DNA of 36,713 nt, from the NCBI RefSeq assembly GCF_000003605.2, contig NW_003140812.1, forward strand, positions 1,376,111-1,412,823. Reading direction: 5' to 3'. This document shows, in pieces, positions 11,064 through 22,689 of the stretch. The position numbers were made by a program, and so were the translations under genes. Each line of letters begins with the position of its first letter. The first letter of the stretch is position 1. This DNA comes from Saccoglossus kowalevskii. Lineage: Eukaryota > Hemichordata > Enteropneusta > Harrimaniidae. The notes under the pieces were generated by a model that saw only the letters and a list, made by a program, of their open reading frames with translations, was not told the origin of the DNA and made no database searches.

Positions 11064-14000
11064 CTAAGAAAAAAAAGAAAAAGATGCATATGTATATCAG
11101 GTTATAGTCTTCTATGCCTACGTATTTTGCGTGTGTGAGTCTCAAAAAAGCACACAACTCAAGGAATCTTTCAACGGTCATGAGCAGAAACCATTAAAAT
11201 TGACAATTCAGCTAAATGAACAAATGAAATCTGTGCTAAAATCATGACCATGTCAGGTTATTCCTATATCAGGCATAACCTTATAAGACGCTTAAAACAC
11301 TACAGTCGCCACACAGCGCGCTTTCCAGTGTTTCCAGTAAAAACGGTGTATTTACAACGTTGCATGAAACTCATATTGAGTACGACCTGAAACGGCCAAT
11401 GGTTATATGCTATAACCTGGTTATGCCATGATACACAAGATAAAAGTAACAACTCCGAAAATGCGACAAATTTACTACAAATTAAGCTATTTGATTTGCA
11501 GAAACGTTCTAACTTCACGACAGCCGTGATACAAATTCGTTACATCTTACCCACTTTATGCTTACGGCACATGTACCGTGAATTAACTTACACAAACAGT
11601 CAGCAAACTGTGGTTTATAGTCAGAGGCTGAACTGAACTGAACAAATATTTTCAAGATTCCACGGTTTTTCAAAATCATTTTTTTCCTGGCTCGGTCCGG
11701 GAGATAGAGCACTACTACAAAGAATGGACAGGCACGACTTGCAACGAAAAAGACTGATGAATGGCGGCTTTGACGACTGACTCGGACATACTAGTAATAC
11801 CGTGTGATACTAAAGTAAATATCCTTAGAATATGTTCATACCTCTTTCTTGCTTTCCTCCACTTCCATTGAATTTCGTAAATAATGAACATCATCGTACA
11901 ACTTGTCGAGAATCTGCATCATACTGTTGTCATCGCTACGTGAAACTTCTTTGGGCTGCTTGTCATACTTCTGCAAAGATTCTTCAACGTTTTCGATGAT
12001 CATTTGCGACTTCCTGTTCCCATGATGATTTTGAACATTTGGGTGAATGCTCGGAGCACACCCAGTTCGTTCTAGTGGCTTTAGACACATAATTTTTGGT
12101 AGATACGTGAGGAATAGCTTCTGTACAAACGGACTCATTTTCAACATGTGCTGAGGTCGGTGGTGTAATCGCAAAACAAATATGGCAATAGCGATGGAGA
12201 GAGCGACAAGACACGTGTTAAACAGAAGGTAACGCCCGATCAGTGGGACGCTGTCCGAACTGTGGGGCAACATCTCCCCCACCAGCAAAGTGAAAACCGA
12301 CATCGCTATCAGGATTGATACGCTAAATGACATTTTCTCACCCGAGTCGGCTGGGAGGAAAAACAACAATAAAGTCAACAGCGCCATCATAATAGAAGGA
12401 ATGACTATGTTGATGACGTAATACAGGGGTTTTCTGTGCAATTCGAGAGTAAATGTCATAATATGCCAGGATAGTTCACCATTTTCAGAGAATTCTTCAT
12501 AAAGTGAAACCGATGAATTTATAATATCCCATTCAGAGTTCGGGGCTAGGAGGGCATTGAATATACGATCACTTTCTTGAGTCAATAGCAACTGGTCTAC
12601 GGTGTAGTCCCACGGTCCAAACACCAACTCACATTTCTGCACATCAAAGGGAAAAAAGTCGAGATTCATTCGGCATGGTGTTTCGAAGATTGCAGGTGGG
12701 GTGTAAGTTATTGAACCGTCCGACTCTATACCTAGTCTTTCTGTTTCAGAAATATAAAAATCATTGCCCGCACTGAAAAATACAACAAATACGGCAACAG
12801 ATGAGGTATCATTCACAATGACTGTGCTGTCACTAGTTGTAGTTTCAAATTTGAGGTGCAATTAAGACAACGTTGATGGTGTTGTTGAAACTTTAATGGA
12901 GTGTGGTACTCGTTTGTTTAATCCAAACATATGAAGTTTATAATTCTTGATTAACCTCGACCAAACACTGAAGATTATTGCTCCAGATTTTTTGTCACGG
13001 GTCCTTCTCTAACAACACAACAAATAGTGCAATCTAAATCATTTCCTTACCTATTTTGTATAACGACACCAGGATTCCATATCCAGCTTGTAGGTACGAT
13101 AACTGTACTCAGATTACCATAGTCGGATGGATCCCACTGTAGGCGCTTGTCTTGCCAATACTGTTGTAACAATGAAATGCTAGATTGAAATAGTTGATTG
13201 AAATAATCGATTGAAATGATTGATCGATCAATCGAAAAATTGATTGATTTGTTAATTGATTGATCGATCGATTCTGCAGTCATTCACTCGTTTTATTCAT
13301 TCATTTATTAACTCGTTCGTTTGTTAATCTATTCATTCATTCATTCATTCATTCGTTCGTTTATTCGTTCATTCATTCATTCATTCATTCATTCATTCAT
13401 TCATTCATCGACTGATTTATTTGACCTCACCTGATTTAACCAGCAACTTGTCTTTAATATCTGCTGTTTCTCGACCTAAAATATCATTAGACATTCTAGT
13501 TAGTTTGACATTTGATTTTTTGATAATTACATGGCTGCCGCAATTAAACAATTCCCACTAGCAGTCAATCTTTTGTAAAAACTTACGCAGAATACTCAAC
13601 AATTTCGGAACATCATTTACACTCTGAGTTTAAGAAATACTAAAGTTGCGAATATAAAGTAGAATATAACGCGAAATGCGGTGTTATGGGCAACACGCAC
13701 ATCAGATTTGCTTCTGAAAATACAGCTAATAAATGTGAACAACACATCGTTGCACAAAAAGTTTGAAATAGAGTCAAATTAACCGGCACAGAGCACTTAC
13801 AATTACGAACCAAACAATTGGCTCGTGCATAAAAATACTTGGCTCCTTGGTATAAATAATCACTAACGAAATCCAAATTAGAACCATTTAGATACACATG
13901 GGGGACACTATGCACTTTTATAGTGTTTAATATACATTGAGACGGGTACTGGCGAACTAGGACTTTTGCCGCTACTCTTGTAACGAATGTGTAATTGTTC

Positions 14001-16811
14001 CGGAGATAATTTGTTCGGATGTTATTTTATTGTGAAAACTTGATCTTCTTTTGATTGTCTTGCTTAAAAACTTACAACTTTGAAAACATCTATTGTTACA
14101 GTAGGGAAAAAAATAGAAATAACCATCCCCAAAGTTGAGTAACTTACTTCATCATAATCAGTTCACGACTCCAAGTCGTTGTATAGGAGTTTCGGTGTTA
14201 TGTAATCGGACGCAATGTAAAAGAGTGTAATCACAGAGAAAATATATTTTTTTAACTTACTAGTCAACAAAACAATCGCATACGTTCAACAGAGTGTTAC
14301 ACTTGTTTGAAACTTATTAAATATCAATTATTCTTAAGTGTGTTTCTTTTATCCGGTGCATTTTAAAGAACGTTTGTCGTCTCATCGCGTCCTTTTCGAT
14401 TTAGGTCCCAGCCACATACGTGTTTAAAATATCCATTAAACGAAAAATCGAACTCAGTTTCATGAGATTACCCTTCCCGGGGGCTATAGCCTATATTTTA
14501 TCAAATGAGTATGATCGATGATCGAAAGCAAATGAGGTTATTACAGCAATGATGCCGTACATAAGAACATAATACATTTAAATACATCTAACATCTGTAC
14601 GTAACGTCGTAATAATATCTGCAAAGTAAATACTTGTGACAGGGTACTGACTGGTACGTCTGTTACTAGTACTAGTCGCATTACCAATGTAAATTGAGAT
14701 TACCAATTAATATTGGAGCCACGGAAGTGACGTCATACAATTTCCGATTGATTAACAATGTTCAATTTAAGTATGCCATAATCATATTTCCAAATAAAAG
14801 TGACAAACTGAAGGAAATCATTTGTGATTATTTCTTAATGAGATTTCTTTGTTTACCGATCCATTAAAAAAGTCGGCCTTATACGTGTGTTCCTTTTTAA
14901 CTCCGTTGACAAGTATCCACTGGGCATACATTAGAGGTCTCATTGTGAATACAGTTCAATATTGAAGCATTCAGTATTATCGCGGGACCCTTGACTAATA
15001 TTACCATGCTGGGAATAAATTATTAGAAATCTCCAAAGGAAATAAAAAATGACAGAATTTTGGCAAACAATAAATATCAGGATATTAAGCTATATATCAT
15101 GTCATTAATCCGTCGACATATACAGACAATTAATATGTAAAGAACCACAATGATTCCAGGCATTAATTATTTCCGACATGAAAAGGGATTAAAAGTTAAC
15201 CTTGACATCTCTCACGGATCATCACAATAAAATTACATCATTGTCCGATGAAGCGATGGATTTAAATTTAATCATGAATTTTTAAACATTTAATGCATTA
15301 GTGTGTGAATGGGATTCTTGGATATATTCTCGAAATATGTGTTGATTGTACTGCAATTCAAGTACAATTTGAAAATCGATCTCAGGATCACTGTTATTAA
15401 GTTGTGAAATTAAAGCTGAACACAGGCACAAATCTGATGAATTGTTCATATTGGGAGAGCTTTGTTTGGGTTATTATCGATAAGTGAGATTTGTGTATGC
15501 CTTCACTTTCAATGACTTTTGTGTAGTTTCATAAACCAATCTTATCGCTATTTTGTCATTATTTATTCTCAGTCTCATGTGTTGCGTGTAATACGTATCG
15601 TTCCCAGCAATAACAAATCCATCTAATATATATATACAATATTTACTACAGTTACCAAAGCTCATTCGGGTATTGTTGTTGAAAAACTCATATTTTAATT
15701 TGACAATGTCAATGTCATTGCCAGCATTTGCTCTGAAGAATTGCCAAAAAACAATATTCTAGCAAAAACAATAAGAAAATTCATATTAAATCACGCGTCT
15801 CTCAAAATTGATATAACAAAAACAGAAGGTAGCGTAGTTTCGACATGCAGTGTAACGAACATTTCATGTTAGATGACGTCATTAGTAGGAAGGATCGTGG
15901 TTTCTCATTGTCAACATTTTTAATGCTAACACAAGTGAAATTACGATAAAAAAACACAAATTACAGGGGAAACGTCAAAAAATTGAAACAGAATAATAAC
16001 AAAGACGCATGATGATTTTAAAACGTTTTTTTTTTGTATAGCAAACAATAACATAACCTACGGCCCTGAGCGTTTGTATTGACGTAAATACGGTTGATCG
16101 CAATGCACACCACTTAAAGAAACATAATCATTATATAGCATCATACGATTTGTACAACTTTATTGAGAGTGTTGATAGAATTATAAGTAGTTTCGCTAGT
16201 ATCCAAATGTCATTCTTACCACGTCTAACAGTAGCATAATAACAAGTCCCAGTGTTAACACAACTGGTTCATTATGTTCAGCCGGTCGGGCGTATCTACT
16301 GTAGTTGACGAACAGGTCTGTCTGCAGTTGTTGCTCAACTTCGAAACCACGTACATCTACACGGAAGAAAACACACACGCGTAAGATAGCAAAACAAAAC
16401 ATGACATCTATTCGGGTTTTTAACTTTCCTAAAATATTTTTAATTTCAAGTCGTTTTGATTTTTCTATGTTAGTCATGTGTTTGCCAAGCACGTACCCAA
16501 CTCCAACCCGTATAACATTGGAGATGCCATCGTGGGTAAGAGATTAATTAGCATAATCTGACGCACGCATATGAAATGCGCAGTGTCTATTATTTTTCAG
16601 TTACAGGAAATGCGTTCAGTATAATCATGGGCAACGATATCCTGATGTGCAAATATTTTGAGTTGAAGTGACAACATTGACGGCATATCATATCATACCC
16701 ACACAATTATCACCAAATAGATACGTCATCGTTTAGTTCTTTCCACAATACAAGGCTTTACTTACATGACAGACACGTGATAAAGACAATGACGCAGTAA
16801 GTCCCAGCCAT
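10944..16811 (-). CDS. nicotinic acetylcholine receptor-like subunit, copy B (six exons, complete)
   Basis: Paralogue of copy A. CDS = complement of 16811-16766, 16356-16220, 13475-13431, 13160-13051, 12772-11842, 11063-10944: 1389 nt, 462 aa, all introns GT-AG and in frame. Signal peptide 1-16, NYS sequon, loop D Trp (YWQDK), Cys-loop C146-C160 (13 residues between, FPFD), loop B FGPWDY, TM1 about 229-253, GEK filter with TM2 about 257-279, TM3 about 291-314, TM4 about 435-455. Exons 2, 3 and 4 have the same lengths as in copy A (137, 45, 110). It also lacks YxCC, has WNPG for WxPD and Ile268 at pore position 9'; 19' is Gly where copy A has Ala. Likely a non-alpha cation-channel subunit. Lies upstream of copy A on the same strand. 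Confidence 0.93.
11064..11841 (-). other. copy B intron 5 (778 bp)
   Basis: Separates exons 5 and 6. It contains a TACTAGTA octamer at 11789-11796. Open frames on either strand here lack family similarity and are taken as chance. Confidence 0.75.
11842..12772 (-). CDS. copy B exon 5 (Cys-loop to cytoplasmic loop)
   Basis: A 931-nt exon, acceptor TTTTTCAG|T, donor AAAGAG|GTATGA, residues 114-423. It holds the Cys-loop, TM1-TM3 and a short cytoplasmic loop ending in an MA-like helix (KLYDDVHYLRNSME). Confidence 0.95.
13051..13160 (-). CDS. copy B exon 4 (110 bp)
   Basis: Exactly 110 bp, encoding YWQDKRLQWDPSDYGN through NPGVVIQN plus two bases of Ser113. From the DPSDYGN region onward only two bases differ from copy A over about 92 nt, while the first 18 nt differ at six positions. 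Confidence 0.93.
13172..13410. repeat. GATT-type and (ATTC)n tetranucleotide repeats
   Basis: Degenerate GATT/ATCGATT units at 13172-13272, then ATTC repeats from about 13280 with a pure run near 13369-13409. It fills most of copy B intron 3 (270 bp), the position of the GATT repeat in copy A. Confidence 0.93.
13431..13475 (-). CDS. copy B exon 3 (45-bp micro-exon)
   Basis: Exactly 45 bp, encoding VEKQQILKTSCWLNQ, with acceptor TTTTAG and donor CAG|GTGAGG. It retains the family's length and shares KTSCWL with copy A. Confidence 0.9.
13476..16219 (-). other. copy B intron 2 (2744 bp)
   Basis: Holds a diverged partial copy of the TTAA MITE (14363-14460), TACTAGTA at 14664, two perfect CRE palindromes TGACGTCA (14728-14735, 15874-15881), and a weak exon-5-like frame near 15520-15615. 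No accepted exon. Confidence 0.75.
14363..14460 (+). mobile_element. diverged partial TTAA-type MITE, copy 3
   Basis: Begins TTAAAGAACG and follows the order of the 10232 element (TCGTC, CGCGTCC, TTCGAT, GGTCCCA), with many substitutions and a degraded right end. An old, probably truncated copy in copy B intron 2. Confidence 0.5.
16220..16356 (-). CDS. copy B exon 2
   Basis: A 137-nt exon, acceptor CGTGTAG, donor GTG|GTAAGAA. It encodes residues 17-61 (VRGFEVEQQLQTDLF ... LLLDV) with an NYS sequon. It aligns end to end with copy A exon 2. Confidence 0.9.
16766..16811 (-). CDS. copy B exon 1 (signal peptide)
   Basis: A 46-nt exon encoding MAGTYCVIVFITCLS, a hydrophobic leader. It ends phase 1 at T|GTAAGTA, and the split codon with exon 2 reads TAT (Tyr16). 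Structure is identical in logic to copy A exon 1. Confidence 0.85.
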
Positions 16812-19800
16812 GGAAATGCGACAGTTCCCACACGATAAGTGTTTTATTTCTCTGAAAATCAAACACAGAATTAATACAGGATTAAACATGAATATAACTG
16901 AACCTAACTTATTGACCGATTTTCTACGTGCGTCTGACACATATTCGATTCAGCCAATCGCTCAAAGTACCATTCTCAAAACATTTCAAGTTGAATTGAA
17001 TGATTGCATTACTTTTATGTGTTCTTTAACCTCTGATTACGAATCGATCCCCGTAACAACGGATTATATTAGTTTCATTTTGTAAATTGTGGGAAGTCAG
17101 AGTGAAAAGTATTGAACGTGTAGCTAACTAAAAAATAAAATACTTAAAGAATATATACAAATAACAAACTGTGGAACAAAATGTAATATTATTTGAATAC
17201 CAAAATTATTATTTGGTGTTTGGAAGTTCGGCCAAAATTCGATTGATGTACGATGGGACGACACTTCCTATTGGATATAAATTACATGTACATTACACAA
17301 CACTAGATTAGAGGTCACGACAAAGCCCCTCGCCGATATAAGCAGACGGCATCCCAGTACAGCAAACTAACCGTCCCTACAGGACGGGTCGAAATAACCT
17401 GCAATGAACGCGGATCTACCGTGACTAGATTGCCATGTGCAAGCCGGATATGTGATGCCACATACATCATAAATACATCATACGAAGCCGAGTTTTCATG
17501 GTCAGTATGATCTATCCAATTATGATACATGTATAATGAAAAATACCAGTTATGATACAATAGTCACCTAGCAAAATTGTTAAACATTTTAATAAATACT
17601 TTCCCTATAGTCCCCAATACGTAAAACAAAGATATTGTACTATTATTGCATTCGATCAGCGACCCCATTTCTATGTATCCTGTTGGCGTGAACCCGATAT
17701 AATGGAAATATCAAAAAGGAATTCAGCCCGAGCTCCTAAAAGTCAGCGAGAGACTGGAACTTACCAAGATTATTGGTTCTCGTCAACACATCACATAATT
17801 ATTTAAGATGAACAAATTAATATTTATGGCCGACACAGGTTTGTTACCTAATATCTTTTTAAAGGCTATTTTTAAAACTGAAATTGTCAATTTTGCGTCT
17901 TGTCCGTATATCAAGTGATATATTAGATAAATAATGCGTCACGGAAGCAAACATTGTTTGACTAGTACACCGATATACCAATTAATTACTTGTGTTACTT
18001 TCGCCTAAATTGTGATTAAGATTATATCATTGACTAATCACGAAGACTCGTTCGACTATTTTTAGTCATAATTTGAGCGCGATGTATCCTGGGTAATGTG
18101 AGAATTGTACACGATGTGTTTTCACCTATCGCTGCGTTGAGTGTTGCATTATCAAGCCTACATTCTTTTAAGTGCGATACAGTTTAATTATTCTAACAAT
18201 TAGCCAATTAACTTCCACAGATCTTATATCATGGTGAAGGTGTACCTAAATATGATGCCTTACATTGGCAGCCATTAAGTGTCAAAATGTAATACGAATG
18301 GACTTGTGATGCCCATCATGCTTGCCTATTTCAAAATATGCAAATATCTAATTGTAAACTCGAATTTATTGTGAACTTGACCATTTCCATGGCTATCATA
18401 TAACACAAGTCAAATCAATCAGTTAAATACCGTGACGACAGTCGTGAAACACGTGTTCATAGTTAATATTTAATGCCAATATTTGATATTTGCATTGCAC
18501 ATAACATCTCTCACTCTATAATTTATTTAATGTTTTTACAAATGTATCGATATATCAAACCACACTACCAGAAGTCATGAAGACCCGTGTCAAATCAACA
18601 ATAACTATTTTATGTCGCTTTAAAAATGAGTTCGATGACAAAACCAATCATTCTTACAACCAGTACGCTCTATGTCAAAAGGAAATTAGTTGCATTAGCC
18701 AGAATGAGTTTGAAGCATTTTAATTTAACGATGACGAATTAATTTGTCCGATAAGCGACCAGGGAAATCATAACGATATTTTTAGTAAGTCACTCTTTGT
18801 CAGTTACTGTTCATGTAAATATGACAATTATTCTGAAAGCTTGATATAGAAGAACACAATATGGACATGTTTTTAATATTGACTGCTTAAAAAATAGATC
18901 ACGTAGAATATCAGTTAAATTCGGTTAAAAAAAACGGAATTCACCGTGTTCCTATCACCATACGTTAGAATGCTCACAGCTGTTTCATAAAAAAAAACGA
19001 ATTACCAAATAAACTCTCGAGGTGTTTTTGCCTCAGACGTTTTCAAATTATAAGCTACGACTGATTACAAATCTGATTTTAGTTAATTGTTTTTTAATTG
19101 TTTTTTTAAAGCAAATAAATACATTGTAGTTCCGGGACGCAATTTGTGAAAGTGTCAACGACCTAGTGCGGTTACACGTCTTCTGTGGGCACAACGAGAG
19201 GAATAACTTGTGTTTCACTATTGTGTACTTTTTCCCGTCACAAAATCCGTTAAGCAAGTAAATTACAAAGTTAGGTACATGTTTAGTAACAGAAAGAGTC
19301 TGATTTAAGTATCAATAAATATGAAGTTTTCCCTTGACACTTTCCTTAGAAGAGCTACCATTTCAATGGCGGTGATTTCACGCCAAAAAATATCACTTAA
19401 AAACGTGACTTGTATGCTGACGTTCGCTATTGCTCTGTTATGGTGTGGTCTAAAATGCCAAAGCAACTAAATTCAATATATTTACTAGTATAATAACTAG
19501 AAAACAACTATAAGTGAACTTGGGCGTGAATACACAGTCAGTGCAATACTCAGAAGCGCAAAAATTCACGCTTACGGACTGCTTCTAACACATCCTGACT
19601 AACAAAATGTAAAAATACGTAACTAAAAAAATGCAACGAAATATCGATAAATATGAGTTTGAAATGTAACTTACAGACTTAGCCGTCAAATCAGAATTAC
19701 TTCACGATTTAGGAATGATGATCTTTAGAAGACCCACGACGACTCGGAGAAGTGAATTCAAACAGCGACTGTCACCTCAACAGTCCATTCGTCCCCATGA

Positions 19801-20513
19801 CAACAATATTGTGATTGCTCGTTTTGAAATTAGATCAGCGCAGTTAACGTTTTAATAAATACGGCGTCCACTGTCACTGGGATCTGAACGTCCACCTCGT
19901 TCGCGTCATGTCGGGTGGAAAATAGTAAAATGGAGACAAAAGAACATTCCATTAAGGCCATTAGGGACACACTCGAAATATTAAAACATAATGCTTTCTT
20001 TTTTATCTGAAAACATGTTAAATTATTGATAATAGTCATGTAAGCGTGAAGTAGTGTCCACCCTGAAAAAAAAATGGTTGACCCCAGAAATAAAATATCT
20101 GAGCAGATATCCCTAGTTTGCGCTCCATGAATTAAATTGTTCTGTATACCACACTTTTTAAAACACATACCGCATAAATTAACATTTGTTTTTGTTTATT
20201 AAATTATTCGCTACGATTCAATAAAGCATTTCAATTGATGTTCGTACCCGAAGATAATACATGGTTTTGCCACTAACTACATCGACTATGTCATTTGTGA
20301 CTTGAGAGGTCAGCGGTCGCGGTAAATAGAATCATACGAACATACAACGCTAACTTCAAATACGCCGTCTGACTAAATATCAGATATGAAACTCCTTCAG
20401 TATGGTTTCTTTACATAAAACATAACTAGCATGATACAATGTTTTGGGATTTCCACTGGTATTACTAAGAGTACATGTGGTCGCTAGCAACAAAGAAAAT
20501 TCGAGAAATTGAA

Positions 20514-20730
20514 TACTGTAAAGGGGGTAATTATTCACTGGGTTTTAATTTAGCTTACTAGTATTTCGCTGACTGGAAAATGCGCTAAATTAAAACCCAG
20601 TGAATATGTAACATTTAGCATAGAGCACATTATCTAAATGACGAAACCGTGAATTGAAAACCCACTGAATATGCCTGAAATTGTAAATCAGTGAAATTTA
20701 AACTCAGTGAAAATTAGTCATTTTACAGTA
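20514..20730. mobile_element. TA-flanked MITE, copy 2
   Basis: Starts TA-CTGTAAAGGGG and ends CATTTTACAG-TA. Subterminal blocks of the form CACTGRGTTTWAATTT recur in both orientations, including a perfect 22-bp inverted pair (20533-20554 and 20584-20605). TA flanks and short CTGTAAA ends suggest a non-autonomous Tc1/mariner-like element; no transposase is encoded. Related copy at 2108-2293. Confidence 0.75.
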
Positions 20731-21168
20731 TCCATCATCATAATAAAGTGTTAAAATATACATTGGCCTTAAAGTGGGATCTTCATCTTAATTACCCTAC
20801 GATATAACGTTTTTAGTTTTTCCCTCGTATTTACTATTTCCATTATAAATGTAAATGTGGTCATTGTAATACTTATTTTTTCGAGTGTATCAAATTCTCA
20901 CAACTTTTTATTTTAATTACACTGTAATATCAGCAACTTCATCCTTAGTTAGGGTCTGCTTCCATATTTATCATGGTTACTATTTACTATCCTGGGAAAA
21001 CATTGAAGCCTGACTTTTAACGCAACGACTTTCAACACAGAGTGTACGGTTTAAGTTTAATGCATACAATATTTCGCAGCATATACATAATATTTTATAT
21101 ATATTAATTCTATTTTCGAATTGTGTAGCAACTAGGGACACGCTGTTTTCATAATATTATTACATTAG

Positions 21169-21374
21169 CATCTATCAATTAAGACAACGTCTGTTTACTG
21201 CGATGGGAGTACAAACATATACTTGTTCTAATAATCTGCATTGACTGTAACAATATTAACGATTATTAACGACATTGACATCTATCAATTAAGACAACGT
21301 CTGTTTACTGCGATGAGAGTACAAACATATACTTGTTCTAATAATCTGCATTGACTGTAACAATATTAACGATT
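21169..21374. repeat. 110-bp-period tandem duplication
   Basis: About 96 bp repeated after 110 bp (21169-21264 and 21279-21374), with one mismatch (GATGGGAGT versus GATGAGAGT). Recent duplication by its near-identity. Confidence 0.95.
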
Positions 21375-22042
21375 GGTAAATGACATAATGTATAAATATC
21401 TTAACACGTCTGTTCATCTATTAATTACGTTTATTACAAAGTGAGATGCAAGAAACCTGCAGAGGGCGCAATAGGGTATTAATATTTATCAGTGGTGGAA
21501 CTTTATTTAATTTTCACAGTTACATGGAATAAGCGAGTGATGACCAGGTGTGGCATATATGGGTTTGAAAGATATCTCAGTATCAATACTTACTTATCTG
21601 ATAGCTATCATCAGAAAGATTGTACTCTGGCGAACAAACAATTTAAACTAACTTAGGGGGCCGAATCTTGTCGATTTAAAGAATGTGAACGAAAACATAC
21701 AATGTTTAATGCTTTAAAAATATTGCCAAAATTGCATTATGATTTATCATAAAATAAAAATGTTATTTTTTCAGCACATTTTGTAATATATGTTTTTATG
21801 AAAAATGAGAAACATTGTGATTAAAACAACCAACCCACATGCGAATTAGATAATAGCATCGTTTCATCTTAGAACCCTAGGGTATATGTTTCATCAAACG
21901 AATATGTACTAGTTTATAATAAATCATAACAAATCATAAACTAAAATAAAAAGTAACATATTTTAATAAAGGCTAAGAAAAAATGCTCCCACAAATCATA
22001 GCATTTTCATCATCACTCTCGGGAAATGAATGAATCAAAACA

Positions 22043-22117
22043 AATCACCGTACTGAAAATACCGAGCTAATTAACATCTTTTGAATCACCGCACTGAAAA
22101 TACCGAGCTAATTAACA
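22043..22117. repeat. 34-bp direct repeat, 41-bp period
   Basis: The segment AATCACCG[TC]ACTGAAAATA...TTAACA occurs at 22043-22076 and 22084-22117 with one difference. Confidence 0.93.
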
Positions 22118-22689
22118 GATGAGTCAGTCTGACATGCATGGCAACGCTACGTAGCTCTGGTATGTATAGCACGTCATTCTTTATAGCGTCATTAAAATCA
22201 TCCTTTGTCGTTTTGTCTTCTTCAATAGTGCACAATTTCACGTGACCTTAGTCAGACGGTACTGGGTCAGATTATTGTTACTAGTTCGCCGGTCCTATCA
22301 TAAAATAACGTTTCTCTATATTATAAAATTATAATTCTACTGGAACAGAATAAAACAATTGTACGGTATAATTTGTACTGACGCTATCGGCTTCGCGTAA
22401 ATATTGTTGGATCACCCCTACCCCTCCCCCCATGGACATGTTGTGTATAATATTTGTCCGACCTTTGACGTATATGATATTATATTCTTCATACAGTTTT
22501 TTTTTTTAGATTTCAAAGCGAGAATAAATGACATCTTGACAAAAATAAATGTATCAAATACCGACAAACACAGAAATACAGTTATTTGATACTAGTCTAT
22601 TACGAATGAGCTCGCTGAAATGAATCACTCCGGTTTCTATTTCCTGAGTCATTGTTTTTGTATCTTGCTGTGAACACACCACGCTTACA

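Larger units (their letters stand above)
16812..22689. other. long non-coding interval
   Basis: 5.9 kb between receptor copy B and the 345-residue gene. Contents: a GC-richer patch at about 17310-17480 with a CCGTCC/GGACGG hairpin, TACATGTA at 17283 and 17526, TACTAGTA at 19493, the MITE at 20514-20730, the 110-bp tandem duplication at 21169-21374 and a 41-bp-period repeat at 22043-22117. Short open frames (for example 19830-20168 minus) lack recognisable domains. Confidence 0.7.

Noticed and set aside
19830-20168. 112-codon minus-strand frame with a hydrophobic start and a STRHDANEVDVQIPVTVDAV segment
   Set aside because: Considered as a first exon of a third receptor gene, but no phase-1 donor or following exon 2 was found.
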